This document shows, in pieces, positions 50,868 to 63,900 of a stretch of DNA of 64,000 nt. This DNA is from Tenacibaculum todarodis (GTDB lineage: Bacteria > Bacteroidota > Bacteroidia > Flavobacteriales > Flavobacteriaceae), in contig NZ_CP018155.1 in the NCBI RefSeq assembly GCF_001889045.1, positions 987,001 to 1,051,000 on the forward strand, given 5' to 3'. Within the stretch, counting starts at the first letter, position 1. The number at the start of each line of letters is the position of its first letter. The translations under genes and the position numbers were made by a program. The notes beneath the pieces were generated by a model. That model saw only the letters and a program-made list of their open reading frames with translations. It had not been told where the DNA came from and searched no databases.

Positions 50868-51389
50868 TTACCTTAATTCTGGATTTGGGATGTACGTTTT
50901 AAGAATTGTAGAAACAATTACACCTTTACATTCAGGGGAAGAAACTTTAACCTTAGTTAAATTCCATTTATTAACGCTTTCATTATCAACTTTACTTAAC
51001 TTAACTTTAAAAAGGTATTTTTCTCCTGGCTTTAATACAATTTCACCTATTGATTTATTCTTATTATTTAAAGTTAAAACCTTTAATTTTGATGTTTCAA
51101 TTGCTTTTTTAGGTTTTGAAGAACGTCTTTGCGCTTTTTTTAATCCTTCTTTTGTATTTTCAATTTCAACTTTATAGCTAGTTTTTTTATTAGAAGTATT
51201 AATAAGAATTAACTTATAATTTATACTTTCTTTAAAAATTGATTTGGAATTTCTATTATTCTCAACTTTTAAAATAGCTGTACATTTATTTAAAAGATTA
51301 CTTTTAGGAAATGGCTTTGTGATTTTAGTTAAGGATACATTAACTAAAACTATACATATAACACTTATATATTTTATAACTCTTTTCAT
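50868..51389 (-). CDS. Small exported protein of unknown function
   Basis: 173 residues, no family recognised. Hydrophobic N-terminal signal (about 6-22, YISVICIVLVNVSL) without a lipobox. The mature part is very basic (Lys-rich) and strand-like: YKLILINTSNKKTSYKVEIE, LKPGEKYLFKVKL and KVKVSSPECKGVIVSTILK, a pattern of a single immunoglobulin-like sandwich. Two cysteines (about 36 and 154) could form a disulfide. First gene of a two-gene unit with the VWA protein; it may assist or bind it, which is a guess from position only. Confidence 0.65.
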   Translation of the reverse strand: MKRVIKYISVICIVLVNVSLTKITKPFPKSNLLNKCTAILKVENNRNSKSIFKESINYKLILINTSNKKTSYKVEIENTKEGLKKAQRRSSKPKKAIETSKLKVLTLNNKNKSIGEIVLKPGEKYLFKVKLSKVDNESVNKWNLTKVKVSSPECKGVIVSTILKTYIPNPELR

Positions 51390-51526
51390 TAATATTGTTT
51401 TAAATTACAAATCCTATTCCATTTTTGGATTTAGATTTAATAACTATTATTTTGACACAATAATTTGCTTAAAGTCACATTAATGTAAGAGTGTATTCTA
51501 GGAGAATTTCTTTTTTTTTTAGAAAA

Positions 51527-51548
51527 AAATGCTAAGAAAATAGCATTT
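51527..51548 (-). terminator. Possible second terminator or attenuator hairpin
   Basis: AAATGCT (51527-51533) pairs with AGCATTT (51542-51548) around an 8-nt loop; on the minus strand a T-rich tract follows. It lies 138 bp upstream of the small exported protein gene. Confidence 0.4.
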
Positions 51549-51645
51549 AAAACATGGAGAAAATTTCTTTTTCTTAATATAAATCTACAGTTAAAAACTT
51601 ATGTAAAATTATTTTTTACGTTAATTTACACAATAGAACAAACAA

Positions 51646-51671
51646 AAACTTCAGCCAAATGGCTGAAGTTT
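51646..51671 (-). terminator. Terminator of the T9SS adhesin operon
   Basis: Perfect 11-bp stem (AAACTTCAGCC with GGCTGAAGTTT) around a 4-nt loop, followed on the minus strand by a T-rich tail. It is 82 bp past the stop of the OmpA-family gene. Confidence 0.85.
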
Positions 51672-51752
51672 ATTGACATAAAGTAGTAATATTGGGGGAA
51701 TTGGAAACTAATTCAAGGAAAATAACTGAGGGTTAATTTCTACTTCATGATT

Positions 51753-54014
51753 TTATTTTTTTTGACTTTTTACTTCTATATTTTTCCCTCCACTAACTAT
51801 ATAGAAATATGAACGTCTATTTTCTTGATGTTCTTCTTTAGAGCATCGTACGCCATCTGAACATTTATTTAATAATTGATCTTCTCCAAAACCTGTTGCA
51901 CTTTCAATTCTACCAGCACTTATACCTCTAGAAATAATATAACTTCCTGTAGATTTTGCTCTTCGGTCAGATAACAGTCTATTGTAGGATTTTTTACCAC
52001 GACTGTCTGTATGTGCTTCAATTTTAATAACCATTTCTGGATTATTATTCATTACTGTTACAATATTTTCGAGTTCAAAAGCTGCATCTTCTCTAATGTT
52101 ATACTTATCGTAATCAAAAAATATCGGGTTAATAACTATTTGATTACCTACAATTAAAGCCGTTAACACTAAATCTACATCGTTACTTTTACCATCTTCT
52201 GTAGTTGTGTATAATAATTTTTTATCTGATCTGTGATCTATTTTACTTCCTTGTATTGTTAGGCTAGTTTTACAAGGCGCATTACTAAACGTGTAGTTTC
52301 CTTTAGTATCACTTATAGTTTCTTCAATAATTCTACCTGAACTTTCAATAAGTTTTACCGTTGCTCCTGCTATTATTTCTCCTGTTCTTTTTTCTGTAAC
52401 TGTACCAGTAATACTTTGGCTACATAACAAAGATTTTAAAGGAATGTTTACTGTATTTTCCAAACCATCTTTACCAGAAGTTTGATGTGTTTTTTGATTT
52501 GGCGCAAAAGTTTCTTTGGAAGCTTTTATAGTATAACTTTCTCCACAATCTGCTTCTAAAAAATTATACTTTCCGTTATCATTAGTAACAAATTGATCTA
52601 TTTTTTTTCCGTTTGTATCAATTATTTCTACCAATGCGCCAGATATTGGATCACCTGTTTTAAGGTTTGTAATAACACCCGTAATAGTTTGTGTACAACT
52701 TGCTACAATAAAACTATAAATATCATCATCTCCTTTACCTCCTTTTCTATTGGATGAGAAAAAACCTTTATTTTTTTCTTTATTGGTAGTAAAACCAAAA
52801 TCATCCATTTTACTATTAAATGGAGCGTGTATATTTTTTACTTCACTAAAACCTTTATCTTTTGTAAGTTTTGTTTCAAATATATCTAAAGCTCCTAAAC
52901 CTAAATGTCCATCAGAAGAAAAATACAAAACACTGTCTTTACTCATATAAGGAAACATTTCTCTTCCTTCTGTATTAACATTTTTTCCTAAATTTTCTGG
53001 CTCGCCATACGTATTTCCATTAATTGAAACTTTATATAAATCTGTACTTCCGTAGCCATTTGGCATATCTGAAATAAAATAAAGTTCTTTTTCATTAGGA
53101 CTTAAAGCCGGATGACCAATTGAAAAATCATTACTATTAAAAGGTAACTCTGTAATATTGTCCCATTTTCCATTTATTAAACGAGCTTTATATATTTTTA
53201 GAAATACTTCTCTATCTTTATTCTTTCCTAGTTTTTTACCATTATAATTATCTCTGGTAAAGTACATTGTTAAGCCATCTTTGGTTAGTATTGCATTGGC
53301 TTCATGAAACTTTGTTTGAACAGGTTCATCTAAAACTACCTTATCAATTAACTCTAAAACTTTTCCTTTATCTGTACCTCCTTCTAGGGTTTGCTCTTCT
53401 TTTTTAGCTATAAAAATATCTAAATATGGCTGTTCATTCCATCTATAAATTCTATTATTGGTTCCTTTACTTGGAGCTGAAGAAGAGAAATAAAAATTAT
53501 CTTCATGTATAAACCCACCAAAATCTGAGTATTTTGTATTTAACGATACATTATGTACATTAATAACTTCTTTCTTTTTTTTCTGATACACTGTATCTGA
53601 ATAAACATTTACATAGTTTGGTGTTAATTCTAAATTCTCATATCTAGTATCATCTGGCAGCAACTTTTTAAAAGCTTTCATTGCATCATCAGATTCTTTA
53701 TATTTTCCATTACTTTTTAAAGATTTTGCATATTTAAATAAGTATTCCGGATCAACATAACTCTTATAATTTGTAATTAGCTTTTGATACCATTTTTCTG
53801 CTTTATCCATTTCTGAATTAAAATAATAGGAATCTGCTAAGCGTTGTAAAACTCTTTTTGTAGTGTCTCCATCCTGTATTAATTCTTTATATAATTCAGC
53901 AGATTTTACATACGCAAAATCTTCAAAATATCTATTTGCTAAATATCTACGCTGTCCAAAAGATTGGATTGTAATAAGTAAAACAAGAGTTAATAGTAGT
54001 TTTGGTGTTTTCAT
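51753..54014 (-). CDS. OmpA-family protein with TPR, PD40 and carboxypeptidase-regulatory-like domains
   Basis: 753 residues from the ATG at 54012-54014, chosen because the protein then begins with a signal peptide (MKTPKLLLTLVLLITIQSFGQ); an in-frame start 60 nt upstream lies inside the PorP/SprF gene. Order: TPR-like helices (about 25-130), a six-bladed WD40/PD40-type propeller (about 150-440; GHPALSPNEKELYFISD, EMFPYMSKDSVLYFSSDG), two CarboxypepD-like beta-sandwich modules (about 445-630) and a C-terminal OmpA peptidoglycan-binding domain (about 640-745; IEAHTDSRG, LSDRRAKST). This layout is that of PorE-like proteins found after PorP/SprF genes, which anchor T9SS parts to peptidoglycan. 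Third gene of the adhesin operon. Confidence 0.9.
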   Translation of the reverse strand: MKTPKLLLTLVLLITIQSFGQRRYLANRYFEDFAYVKSAELYKELIQDGDTTKRVLQRLADSYYFNSEMDKAEKWYQKLITNYKSYVDPEYLFKYAKSLKSNGKYKESDDAMKAFKKLLPDDTRYENLELTPNYVNVYSDTVYQKKKKEVINVHNVSLNTKYSDFGGFIHEDNFYFSSSAPSKGTNNRIYRWNEQPYLDIFIAKKEEQTLEGGTDKGKVLELIDKVVLDEPVQTKFHEANAILTKDGLTMYFTRDNYNGKKLGKNKDREVFLKIYKARLINGKWDNITELPFNSNDFSIGHPALSPNEKELYFISDMPNGYGSTDLYKVSINGNTYGEPENLGKNVNTEGREMFPYMSKDSVLYFSSDGHLGLGALDIFETKLTKDKGFSEVKNIHAPFNSKMDDFGFTTNKEKNKGFFSSNRKGGKGDDDIYSFIVASCTQTITGVITNLKTGDPISGALVEIIDTNGKKIDQFVTNDNGKYNFLEADCGESYTIKASKETFAPNQKTHQTSGKDGLENTVNIPLKSLLCSQSITGTVTEKRTGEIIAGATVKLIESSGRIIEETISDTKGNYTFSNAPCKTSLTIQGSKIDHRSDKKLLYTTTEDGKSNDVDLVLTALIVGNQIVINPIFFDYDKYNIREDAAFELENIVTVMNNNPEMVIKIEAHTDSRGKKSYNRLLSDRRAKSTGSYIISRGISAGRIESATGFGEDQLLNKCSDGVRCSKEEHQENRRSYFYIVSGGKNIEVKSQKK

Positions 54015-54027
54015 ATCTTGATTTTTT

Positions 54028-54963
54028 TTAAAAGAATCTTGGAGATTTAACTGGTCCTTCTCTAAATATCTCATAACGCAACATTACTTCATGAGTTCCT
54101 GAGTTATAATTACTGTAGTTTGATGTTGTTAAGTCATAAGCATAACCAATGTTTAATCCATCGCTTACTTGAAAACCTAATAATGCACTTATAGAATCGT
54201 CCCATCTCCAGGCTAATCCTGCTCTAAACTTTTCATTAAACAAAAAGTTTGCTGAAATATCTAATGATAATGGTGCTCCTTCTACTCCTTTTAACAAAGC
54301 GGCTGGTTTAAACTTAATATTTTCACTTAAATCAAAAACATAACCTGTTATTAAAAAGAAATGTAAACGCTCAACAGCTACACTTTCAATATTATCATCG
54401 TAATGATCTGTTCTTATAAAGTTTGGTACTGCTAAACCTACATACCATTTTGGTTTATGAAAATAAACTCCTGCTCCTAATGTTGGTAAGAACTTGTTGT
54501 TTATATTGGTGTTAAATCTTGGTTCTGGACTCTGAAAAGTTCCTCTACTCCAATCTACATTCAATAAACGTCCTCCAAATTTTAACCCTAAAGCTAAGTT
54601 TCCATCTTCACCTGTTCTAATAGTATATGAGACATTGGCATCGATATAAGTTTCATGTGATGGTCCTAATTTATCATTCACCAAGTTGATTCCTAAACCT
54701 ACTCCGGAATAGCCTAATGGAGTATCATAACTTAATGTTTGAGTGTCTGGTGCTCCATCAAAACCAACCCATTGAGTTCTTCCCAAAGCAGTTACTGTGG
54801 TATGACCACGAGATCCTGCATAGGCAGGATTCACGCTCATTGTATTATACATATACTGTGTAAATTGTGGATCTTGCTGTGAAAACCCGTCTACTGATAT
54901 TAATAGCAGAATTAATACAGGAACAATTAATTTTTGGATGTTCATTCTTGATATTGCTTTCAT
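54028..54963 (-). CDS. PorP/SprF-family type IX secretion outer-membrane protein
   Basis: 311 residues from the ATG at 54961-54963, 11 nt after the adhesin stop; a start at 54945 is also possible, and an in-frame start at 55002 overlaps the adhesin gene. Signal peptide, then the family start QQDPQFTQYMYNTMSVNPAYAGSRG and amphipathic strands such as VGLGINLVNDKLGP and MLRYEIF near the end. PorP/SprF proteins are beta-barrels each needed for secretion or attachment of the adhesin encoded beside them (SprF for SprB in Flavobacterium johnsoniae). The adhesin here is the giant DUF11 protein upstream. Confidence 0.92.
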   Translation of the reverse strand: MKAISRMNIQKLIVPVLILLLISVDGFSQQDPQFTQYMYNTMSVNPAYAGSRGHTTVTALGRTQWVGFDGAPDTQTLSYDTPLGYSGVGLGINLVNDKLGPSHETYIDANVSYTIRTGEDGNLALGLKFGGRLLNVDWSRGTFQSPEPRFNTNINNKFLPTLGAGVYFHKPKWYVGLAVPNFIRTDHYDDNIESVAVERLHFFLITGYVFDLSENIKFKPAALLKGVEGAPLSLDISANFLFNEKFRAGLAWRWDDSISALLGFQVSDGLNIGYAYDLTTSNYSNYNSGTHEVMLRYEIFREGPVKSPRFF

Positions 54964-54974
54964 AACTTTTTCTT

Positions 54975-57900
54975 TTATTGTCCTCTGCTTATTGTTAACC
55001 ATCCTTTAAACTGAGGGAAGCCATCTCCTAAATTTAGGATATAGAAATATGTACCATCTGGAAGACCTTCTTTTCTATTTATTACATTATTTCCATTTGA
55101 TATCCCTGTCCATTTATTATCATAACCTTTAACATTATAGACTTCTCTCCCCCATCTATTATAGATTTGTAATGTGTTATTAGGATATTTATCCAAACAA
55201 TCTATTTTAAAATAATCATTTACTCCATCTCCATTTGGACTAAATACATTATAAATTGTTAAACAAATTGGTTTAGTTTCTGCTGTATCAATATTATTAT
55301 CTGATACAAAATCATCCTGATCTACATTTATAATTGTAGTAGTATTAATATAATCTCCACTTGGATAATCTGCAAATTCATTAACTTGAACAGTTAATAA
55401 TAAAGTTACAGTTGTGTTTCCTGGAACTGTTCCAATATTCCATTCACCATTTGTATCATTATAGGTGCTTCCTGGTGCATCTGTTGTATGAGATACATAA
55501 ATATATCCTTCTGGTAATAAATCTTCTACAATTACTCCAGTTGCTTCCATTACTGTAGGATTTGTAACTGAAATAGTAAACATAACTTCATGATTTACAA
55601 TCGGATTAACTTCATCAACAGTTTTAGTTATACTTAAATCTATTGGTAATCTTAACAGAATACTATCGTAATCATCTTCAGTAATAACTCCGTTGTTTGG
55701 TGTACTATCTGGGTCAAAATTAATACTACGAACAACTTCTGCTTCTACAAGATGCTCATTATCTAAAAGTTGAGGTGTTAGAACAGTTACATCAATTTCT
55801 AATTTTTTCGTTTCATCAACTTCTATATCACCTATTTCCCAAATTCCATCTTGTACATTATAATTTCCATTTCTATGAATGATATATTCCAATCCAGATG
55901 GTAAAAGACTTTTTACTCTAACATTTGTACTTCTATTTGGCCCATCATTAGTTAACTCTATAGTATATACTACAGTTTCACCAACATCTGCAACTTCTTT
56001 ATCAGAAGTTAAATCTATTCTTAAATCAGATACAAATTTAACTTTTGGATCAGCAGAATCGTGGTCATCTTCAGAAAGAATACCATTGTTTGGTGTAGAG
56101 TCTGGATCAAAATTATCACTTGCAATTACTTCAGCAAAATTAGTGAATGGCCCATCAGGATTTATTGTAGCTAAAACAGTTAAAACTACAGATTCGTTAA
56201 TACCTAAAGTTGGAATAGTCCATTCTGTACTAGCATAAACTGTACCTGTTGTCGTACTAGAATTCACCATTGTATAACCAGCTGGCAATTCATCTTTTAC
56301 AACAATCCCAGTAGCATTATTAGGCCCACTATTAGTTACAGTTATTGTAAATTCAACTGTATCAAAAGGTGTTGGCCCACCACTTCCATCAGCATCAGTA
56401 ATTAATACTACTTTTTTATCTAAACTGATGTCTGATGTTGGTTGAACCCCATCTTCTCCTGGCTCTTCTCCATCTCCATCATCTTCATCATCTGGATCGT
56501 TTTCTACGTTTCCATCATTGTCTGTATCTACGCCATTGTTTGGTGTAGAATCTGGATCAAAATTATCACTCGCCGTTACTTCGGCTAAGTTTACATAATC
56601 TCCTGTTGCATTAATTATTGCTTCTACTGCCAACGTTACTGTTGCTTGGTTCGCAATCGTTCCAATTGCCCAAACTCCGGTTGTTGTATCATAGGTTCCT
56701 TGACTTGCTGTGTTACCTAGCATTGTGTAACCATCTGGTAATTGATCGGTTACTGCTATGCCTGTTGCATCATTGGGTCCGTTATTAGTTACACTTACCG
56801 TAAATACAACTGTATCGTTTGGTGTTGGTGTTCCACTTGCGTCAGCATCAACTGTTACTTCAGAAGTTTTATCTAAACTGATGTCTGATGTTGGTTGTAC
56901 ACCATCGTCTCCTGGGATTTCTCCATCTCCATCATCTTCATCATCTGGATCGTTTTCTACATTGCCATCATTGTCCGTATCTACGCCATTGTCTGGTGTT
57001 GAATCTGGGTCAAAATTATCACTTGCTGTTACTTCCGCTAAGTTTACATAATCTCCTGTTGCATTAATTATTGCTTCTACTGCCAACGTTACTGTTGCTT
57101 GGTTCGTAATCGTTCCAATTGCCCAAACTCCGGTTGTTGTATCATAGGTTCCTTGACTTGCTGTGTTACCTAGCATTGTGTAACCATCTGGTAATTGATC
57201 GGTTACTGCTATACCTGTTGCATCATTGGGTCCGTTATTAGTTACACTTACCGTAAATACAACTGTATCGTTTGGTGTTGGTGTTCCACTTGCGTCAGCA
57301 TCAACTATTACTTCAGAAGTTTTATCTAAACTGATGTCTGATGTTGGTTGAACGCCATCGTCTCCTGGCTCTTCTCCATCTCCATCATCTTCATCATCTG
57401 GATCGTTTTCTACGTTGCCATCATTGTCCGTATCTACGCCATTGTTTGGTGTTGAATCTGGATCGAAGTTATCACTTGCCGTTACTTCCGCTAAGTTCGT
57501 GTATTCTCCTGTTGCATTAATCGTTGCTGTGATTACTAAGGTTACCGTTGCTTGATTCGCTATGGTTCCAATTGTCCAAACCCCTGTGTTGGTATCGTAA
57601 CTTCCTTGACTTGGTGTGTTGTCTGTTAAGGTATATCCTGTTGGGATTTGATCCGTTACCACAACGCCTGGTGCTTCATTCGGGCCATTGTTGTTTACTG
57701 AAATTGTAAACTCAACCGTATCGCCTGGACTTGGTGTGGTGCTATTATCCGCATCAACCGTAATCGCTGATGTTTTGTCTAAACTGATGTCTGAGGTTGG
57801 TTGTACGCCATCGTCTCCTGGTAATTCTCCATCTCCATCATCTTCATCATCGGGATCGTTTTCTACATTTCCATCATTGTCCGTATCTACGCCATTGTTT

Positions 57901-60900
57901 GGTGTAGAATCTGGATCGAAGTTATCACTTGCCGTTACTTCCGCTAGGTTCGTATACTCTCCTGTTGCATTAATCGTTGCTGTGATTGTTAAGGTTACCG
58001 TTGCTTGGTTTGCTATCGTTCCAATGGTCCAAATTCCTGTGTTGCTATCGTAACTTCCTTGACTTGGCGTATTACCTGTCATGGTATATCCATCTGGTAA
58101 TTCATCCGTTACCACAACGCCTGGTGCTTCGTTCGGGCCGTTGTTGTTTACGGAAATTGTAAACTCAACCGTATCGCCTGGACTTGGTGTTGTACTTGCA
58201 TCTGCATCGTTCGTAATTGCTGATGTTTTGTCTAAACTGATATCCGACGTTGGTTGTACGCCATCGTCTCCTGGTAATTCTCCATCTCCATCATCTTCAT
58301 CGTCTGGATCGTTTTCTACATTTCCATCATTGTCCGTATCTACGCCATTGTTTGGGGTTGAATCTGGATCGAAGTTATCACTTGCCGTTACTTCGGCTAA
58401 GTTCGTGTATTCTCCTGTTGCATTAATCGTTGCTGTGATTGTTAAGGTTACCGTTGCTTGATTCGCTATGGTTCCAATTGTCCAAACTCCTGTGTTGGTA
58501 TCGTAACTTCCTTGACTTGCAGTGTTGTCTGTTAAGGTATATCCTGTTGGGATTTGATCCGTTACCACAACGCCTGGTGCTTCGTTTGGTCCGTTGTTGT
58601 TTACTGAAATTGTAAACTCAACCGTATCGCCTGGACTTGGTGTTGTACTTGCATCTGCATCGTTCGTAATTGCTGATGTTTTGTCTAAACTGATATCCGA
58701 CGTTGGTTGTACGCCATCGTCTCCTGGTAATTCTCCATCTCCATCATCTTCATCATCGGGATCGTTTTCTACGTTGCCATCATTGTCTGTATCTACGCCA
58801 TTGTTTGGTGTAGAATCTGGATCGAAGTTATCACTTGCCGTTACTTCGGCTAAGTTCGTGTATTCTCCTGTTGCATTAATCGTTGCTGTGATTGTTAAGG
58901 TTACCGTTGCTTGATTCGCTATGGTTCCAATTGTCCAAACTCCTGTGTTGGTATCGTAACTTCCTTGACTTGGCGTATTACCTGTCATGGTATATCCATC
59001 TGGTAATTCATCCGTTACCACAACGCCTGGTGCTTCGTTCGGGCCGTTGTTGTTTACGGAAATTGTAAACTCAACCGTATCGCCTGGACTTGGTGTTGTA
59101 CTTGCATCTGCATCGTTCGTAATTGCTGATGTTTTGTCTAAACTGATATCCGACGTTGGTTGTACGCCATCGTCTCCTGGTAATTCTCCATCTCCATCGT
59201 CTTCATCGTCAGGATCGTTTTCTACATTTCCATCATTGTCTGTATCTACGCCATTGTTTGGTGTAGAATCTGGATCGAAGTTATCACTTGCCGTTACTTC
59301 AGCTAAGTTCGTGTATTCTCCTGTTGCATTAATCGTTGCTGTGATTGTTAAGGTTACCGTTGCTTGATTCGCTATGGTTCCAATTGTCCAAACTCCTGTG
59401 TTGGTATCGTAACTTCCTTGACTTGGCGTATTACCTGTCATGGTATATCCATCTGGTAATTCATCCGTTACCACAACGCCTGGTGCTTCGTTCGGGCCGT
59501 TGTTGTTTACTGAAATTGTAAACTCAACCGTGTCGCCTGGACTTGGTGTGGTGCTATTATCCGCATCAACGGTGATTGCTGATGTTTTGTCTAAACTGAT
59601 ATCTGAGGTTGGTTGTACGCCATCGTCTCCTGGTAATTCTCCATCTCCATCGTCTTCATCGTCAGGATCGTTTTCTACATTTCCATCATTGTCTGTATCT
59701 ACGCCATTGTTTGGTGTAGAATCTGGATCGAAGTTATCACTTGCCGTTACTTCAGCTAAGTTCGTGTATTCTCCTGTTGCATTAATCGTTGCTGTGATTG
59801 TTAAGGTTACCGTTGCTTGATTCGCTATGGTTCCAATTGTCCAAACTCCTGTGTTGGTATCGTAACTTCCTTGACTTGGCGTATTACCTGTCATGGTATA
59901 TCCATCTGGTAATTCATCCGTTACCACAACGCCTGGTGCTTCGTTCGGGCCGTTGTTGTTTACTGAAATTGTAAACTCAACCGTGTCGCCTGGACTTGGT
60001 GTGGTGCTATTATCCGCATCAACGGTGATTGCTGATGTTTTGTCTAAACTGATATCTGAGGTTGGTTGTACGCCATCGTCTCCTGGTAATTCTCCATCTC
60101 CATCATCTTCATCGTCTGGATCGTTTTCTACGTTTCCATCATTGTCCGTATCTACGCCATTGTTTGGGGTAGAATCTGGATCGAAGTTATCACTTGCCGT
60201 TACTTCCGCTAGGTTCGTATACTCTCCTGTTGCATTAATCGTTGCTGTGATTGTTAGTGTTACTGTTGCTTGGTTTGCTATCGTTCCGATGGTCCAAACT
60301 CCTGTGTTGCTATCGTAACTTCCTTGACTTGCAGTGTTATTGGTTAACGTGTATCCTGTTGGGATTTGATCCGTTACCACAACGCCTGGTGCTTCGTTCG
60401 GGCCGTTGTTGTTTACTGAAATTGTAAACTCAACCGTGTCGCCTGGACTTGGTGTTGTACTTGCATCTGCATCGTTCGTAATTGCTGATGTTTTGTCTAA
60501 ACTGATATCCGACGTTGGTTGTACGCCATCGTCTCCTGGTAATTCTCCATCTCCATCGTCTTCATCGTCAGGATCGTTTTCTACATTTCCATCATTGTCT
60601 GTATCTACGCCATTGTTTGGTGTAGAATCTGGATCGAAGTTATCACTTGCCGTTACTTCAGCTAAGTTCGTGTATTCTCCTGTTGCATTAATCGTTGCTG
60701 TGATTGTTAAGGTTACCGTTGCTTGATTCGCTATGGTTCCAATTGTCCAAACTCCTGTGTTGGTATCGTAACTTCCTTGACTTGGCGTATTACCTGTCAT
60801 GGTATATCCATCTGGTAATTCATCCGTTACCACAACGCCTGGTGCTTCGTTCGGGCCGTTGTTGTTTACTGAAATTGTAAACTCAACCGTGTCGCCTGGA

Positions 60901-63900
60901 CTTGGTGTGGTGCTATTATCCGCATCAACCGTAATCGCTGATGTTTTGTCTAAACTGATGTCTGAGGTTGGTTGTACGCCATCGTCTCCTGGTAATTCTC
61001 CATCTCCATCGTCTTCATCGTCTGGATCGTTTTCTACATTTCCATCATTGTCCGTATCTACGCCATTGTTTGGGGTTGAATCTGGATCGAAGTTATCACT
61101 TGCCGTTACTTCAGCTAAGTTCGTGTATTCTCCTGTTGCATTAATCGTTGCTGTGATTACTAAGGTTACCGTTGCTTGGTTTGCTATCGTTCCAATGGTC
61201 CAAATTCCTGTGTTGGTATCGTAACTTCCTTGACTTGCAGTGTTATTGGTTAACGTGTATCCTGTTGGTATTTGATCCGTTACCACAACGCCTGGTGCTT
61301 CATTCGGGCCGTTGTTGTTTACTGAAATTGTAAACTCAACCGTGTCGCCTGGACTTGGTGTGGTGCTATTATCCGCATCAACCGTAATCGCTGATGTTTT
61401 GTCTAAACTGATGTCTGAGGTTGGTTGTACGCCATCGTCTCCTGGTAATTCTCCATCTCCATCATCTTCATCATCTGCATCGTCTTCTACATTTCCATCA
61501 TTGTCCGTATCTACGCCATTGTTTGGTGTAGAATCTGGATCGAAGTTATCACTTGCCGTTACTTCGGCTAAGTTCGTGTATTCTCCTGTTGCATTAATCG
61601 TTGCTGTGATTGTTAGTGTTACCGTTGCTTGGTTTGCTATGGTTCCAATTGTCCAAACTCCTGTGTTGGTATCGTAACTTCCTTGACTTGGCGTATTACC
61701 TGTCATGGTATATCCATCTGGTAATTCATCCGTTACCACAACGCCTGGTGCTTCATTCGGGCCGTTGTTGTTTACTGAAATTGTAAACTCAACCGTGTCG
61801 CCTGGACTTGGTGTGGTGCTATTATCTGCATCAACTGTGATTGCTGATGTTTTGTCTAAACTGATGTCTGAGGTTGGTTGTACACCATCGTCTCCTGGGA
61901 TTTCTCCATCTCCATCGTCTTCATCGTCTGGATCGTTTTCTACATTTCCATCATTGTCCGTATCTACGCCATTGTTTGGGGTTGAATCTGGATCGAAGTT
62001 ATCACTTGCCGTTACTTCCGCTAGGTTCGTGTATTCTCCTGTAGCATTAATCGTTGCTTCAATAACTAAGGTTACCGTTGCTTGATTCGCTATGCTTCCA
62101 ATTGTCCAAACCCCTGTGTTGGTATCGTAACTTCCTTGACTTGCAGTGTTATTTGTTAACGTGTATCCTGTTGGGATTTGATCCGTTACCACAACGCCTG
62201 GTGCTTCGTTTGGTCCGTTGTTGTTTACTGAAATTGTAAATTCAACCGTATCGCCTGGACTTGGTGTTGTGCTATTATCTGCATCAACGGTGATTGCTGA
62301 TGTTTTGTCTAAACTGATGTCTGAGGTTGGTTGTACACCATCGTCTCCTGGGATTTCTCCATCTCCATCGTCTTCATCGTCTGGATCGTTTTCTACGTTT
62401 CCATCATTGTCTGTATCTACGCCATTGTTTGGTGTAGAATCTGGATCGAAATTATCACTTGCCGTTACTTCAGCTAAGTTCGTGTATTCTCCTGTTGCAT
62501 TAATCGTTGCTGTGATTGTTAGTGTTACTGTTGCTTGGTTTGCTATGGTTCCAATTGTCCAAACTCCTGTGTTGGTATCGTAACTTCCTTGACTTGGCGT
62601 ATTACCTGTCATGGTATATCCATCTGGTAATTCATCCGTTACCACAACGCCTGGTGCTTCGTTTGGTCCGTTGTTGTTTACTGAAATTGTAAACTCAACC
62701 GTATCGCCTGGACTTGGTGTTGTACTTGCATCTGCATCGTTCGTAATTGCTGATGTTTTGTCTAAACTGATATCCGACGTTGGTTGTACGCCATCGTCTC
62801 CTGGTAATTCTCCATCTCCATCGTCTTCATCGTCTGGATCGTTTTCTACGTTTCCATCATTGTCTGTATCTACGCCATTGTTTGGGGTTGAATCTGGATC
62901 GAAGTTATCACTTGCCGTTACTTCCGCTAGGTTCGTGTATTCTCCTGTTGCATTAATCGTTGCTGTGATTACTAAGGTTACCGTTGCTTGGTTTGCTATC
63001 GTTCCAATGGTCCAAATTCCTGTGTTGGTATCGTAACTTCCTTGACTTGCAGTGTTATTGGTTAACGTGTATCCTGTTGGTATTTGATCCGTTACCACAA
63101 CGCCTGGTGCTTCATTCGGGCCGTTGTTGTTTACTGAAATTGTAAACTCAACCGTGTCGCCTGGACTTGGTGTGGTGCTATTATCCGCATCAACCGTAAT
63201 CGCTGATGTTTTATCTAAACTGATATCCGACGTTGGTTGTACGCCATCGTCTCCTGGTAATTCTCCATCTCCATCGTCTTCATCGTCAGGATCGTTTTCT
63301 ACATTTCCATCATTGTCTGTATCTACGCCATTGTTTGGTGTAGAATCTGGATCGAAGTTATCACTTGCCGTTACTTCAGCTAAGTTCGTGTATTCTCCTG
63401 TTGCATTAATCGTTGCTGTGATTGTTAAGGTTACCGTTGCTTGATTCGCTATGGTTCCAATTGTCCAAACTCCTGTGTTGGTATCGTAACTTCCTTGACT
63501 TGGCGTATTACCTGTCATGGTATATCCATCTGGTAATTCATCCGTTACCACAACGCCTGGTGCTTCGTTCGGGCCGTTGTTGTTTACTGAAATTGTAAAC
63601 TCAACCGTGTCGCCTGGACTTGGTGTGGTGCTATTATCCGCATCAACGGTGATTGCTGATGTTTTGTCTAAACTGATATCTGAGGTTGGTTGTACGCCAT
63701 CGTCTCCTGGTAATTCTCCATCTCCATCATCTTCATCGTCTGGATCGTTTTCTACGTTTCCATCATTGTCCGTATCTACGCCATTGTTTGGGGTAGAATC
63801 TGGATCGAAGTTATCACTTGCCGTTACTTCCGCTAGGTTCGTATACTCTCCTGTTGCATTAATCGTTGCTGTGATTGTTAGTGTTACTGTTGCTTGGTTT

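Larger units (their letters stand above)
51390..51752. other. Intergenic region of 363 bp
   Basis: No gene seen on either strand. It holds the terminator of the T9SS operon (51646-51671), a second hairpin (51527-51548) and presumably the promoter of the small exported protein near 51400-51500, where only an imperfect -7 box (TAGGATTTG on the minus strand) is visible. Confidence 0.7.

Noticed and set aside
54014..54074. Longer start of the OmpA-family gene
   Set aside because: The internal Met begins a clear signal peptide; the upstream 20 residues would hide it.
63551..63551. GTG as start codon of the giant protein
   Set aside because: The same GTG occurs in every unit (within GVVV), and the frame stays open from there to base 64000. 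The true start lies beyond the window.
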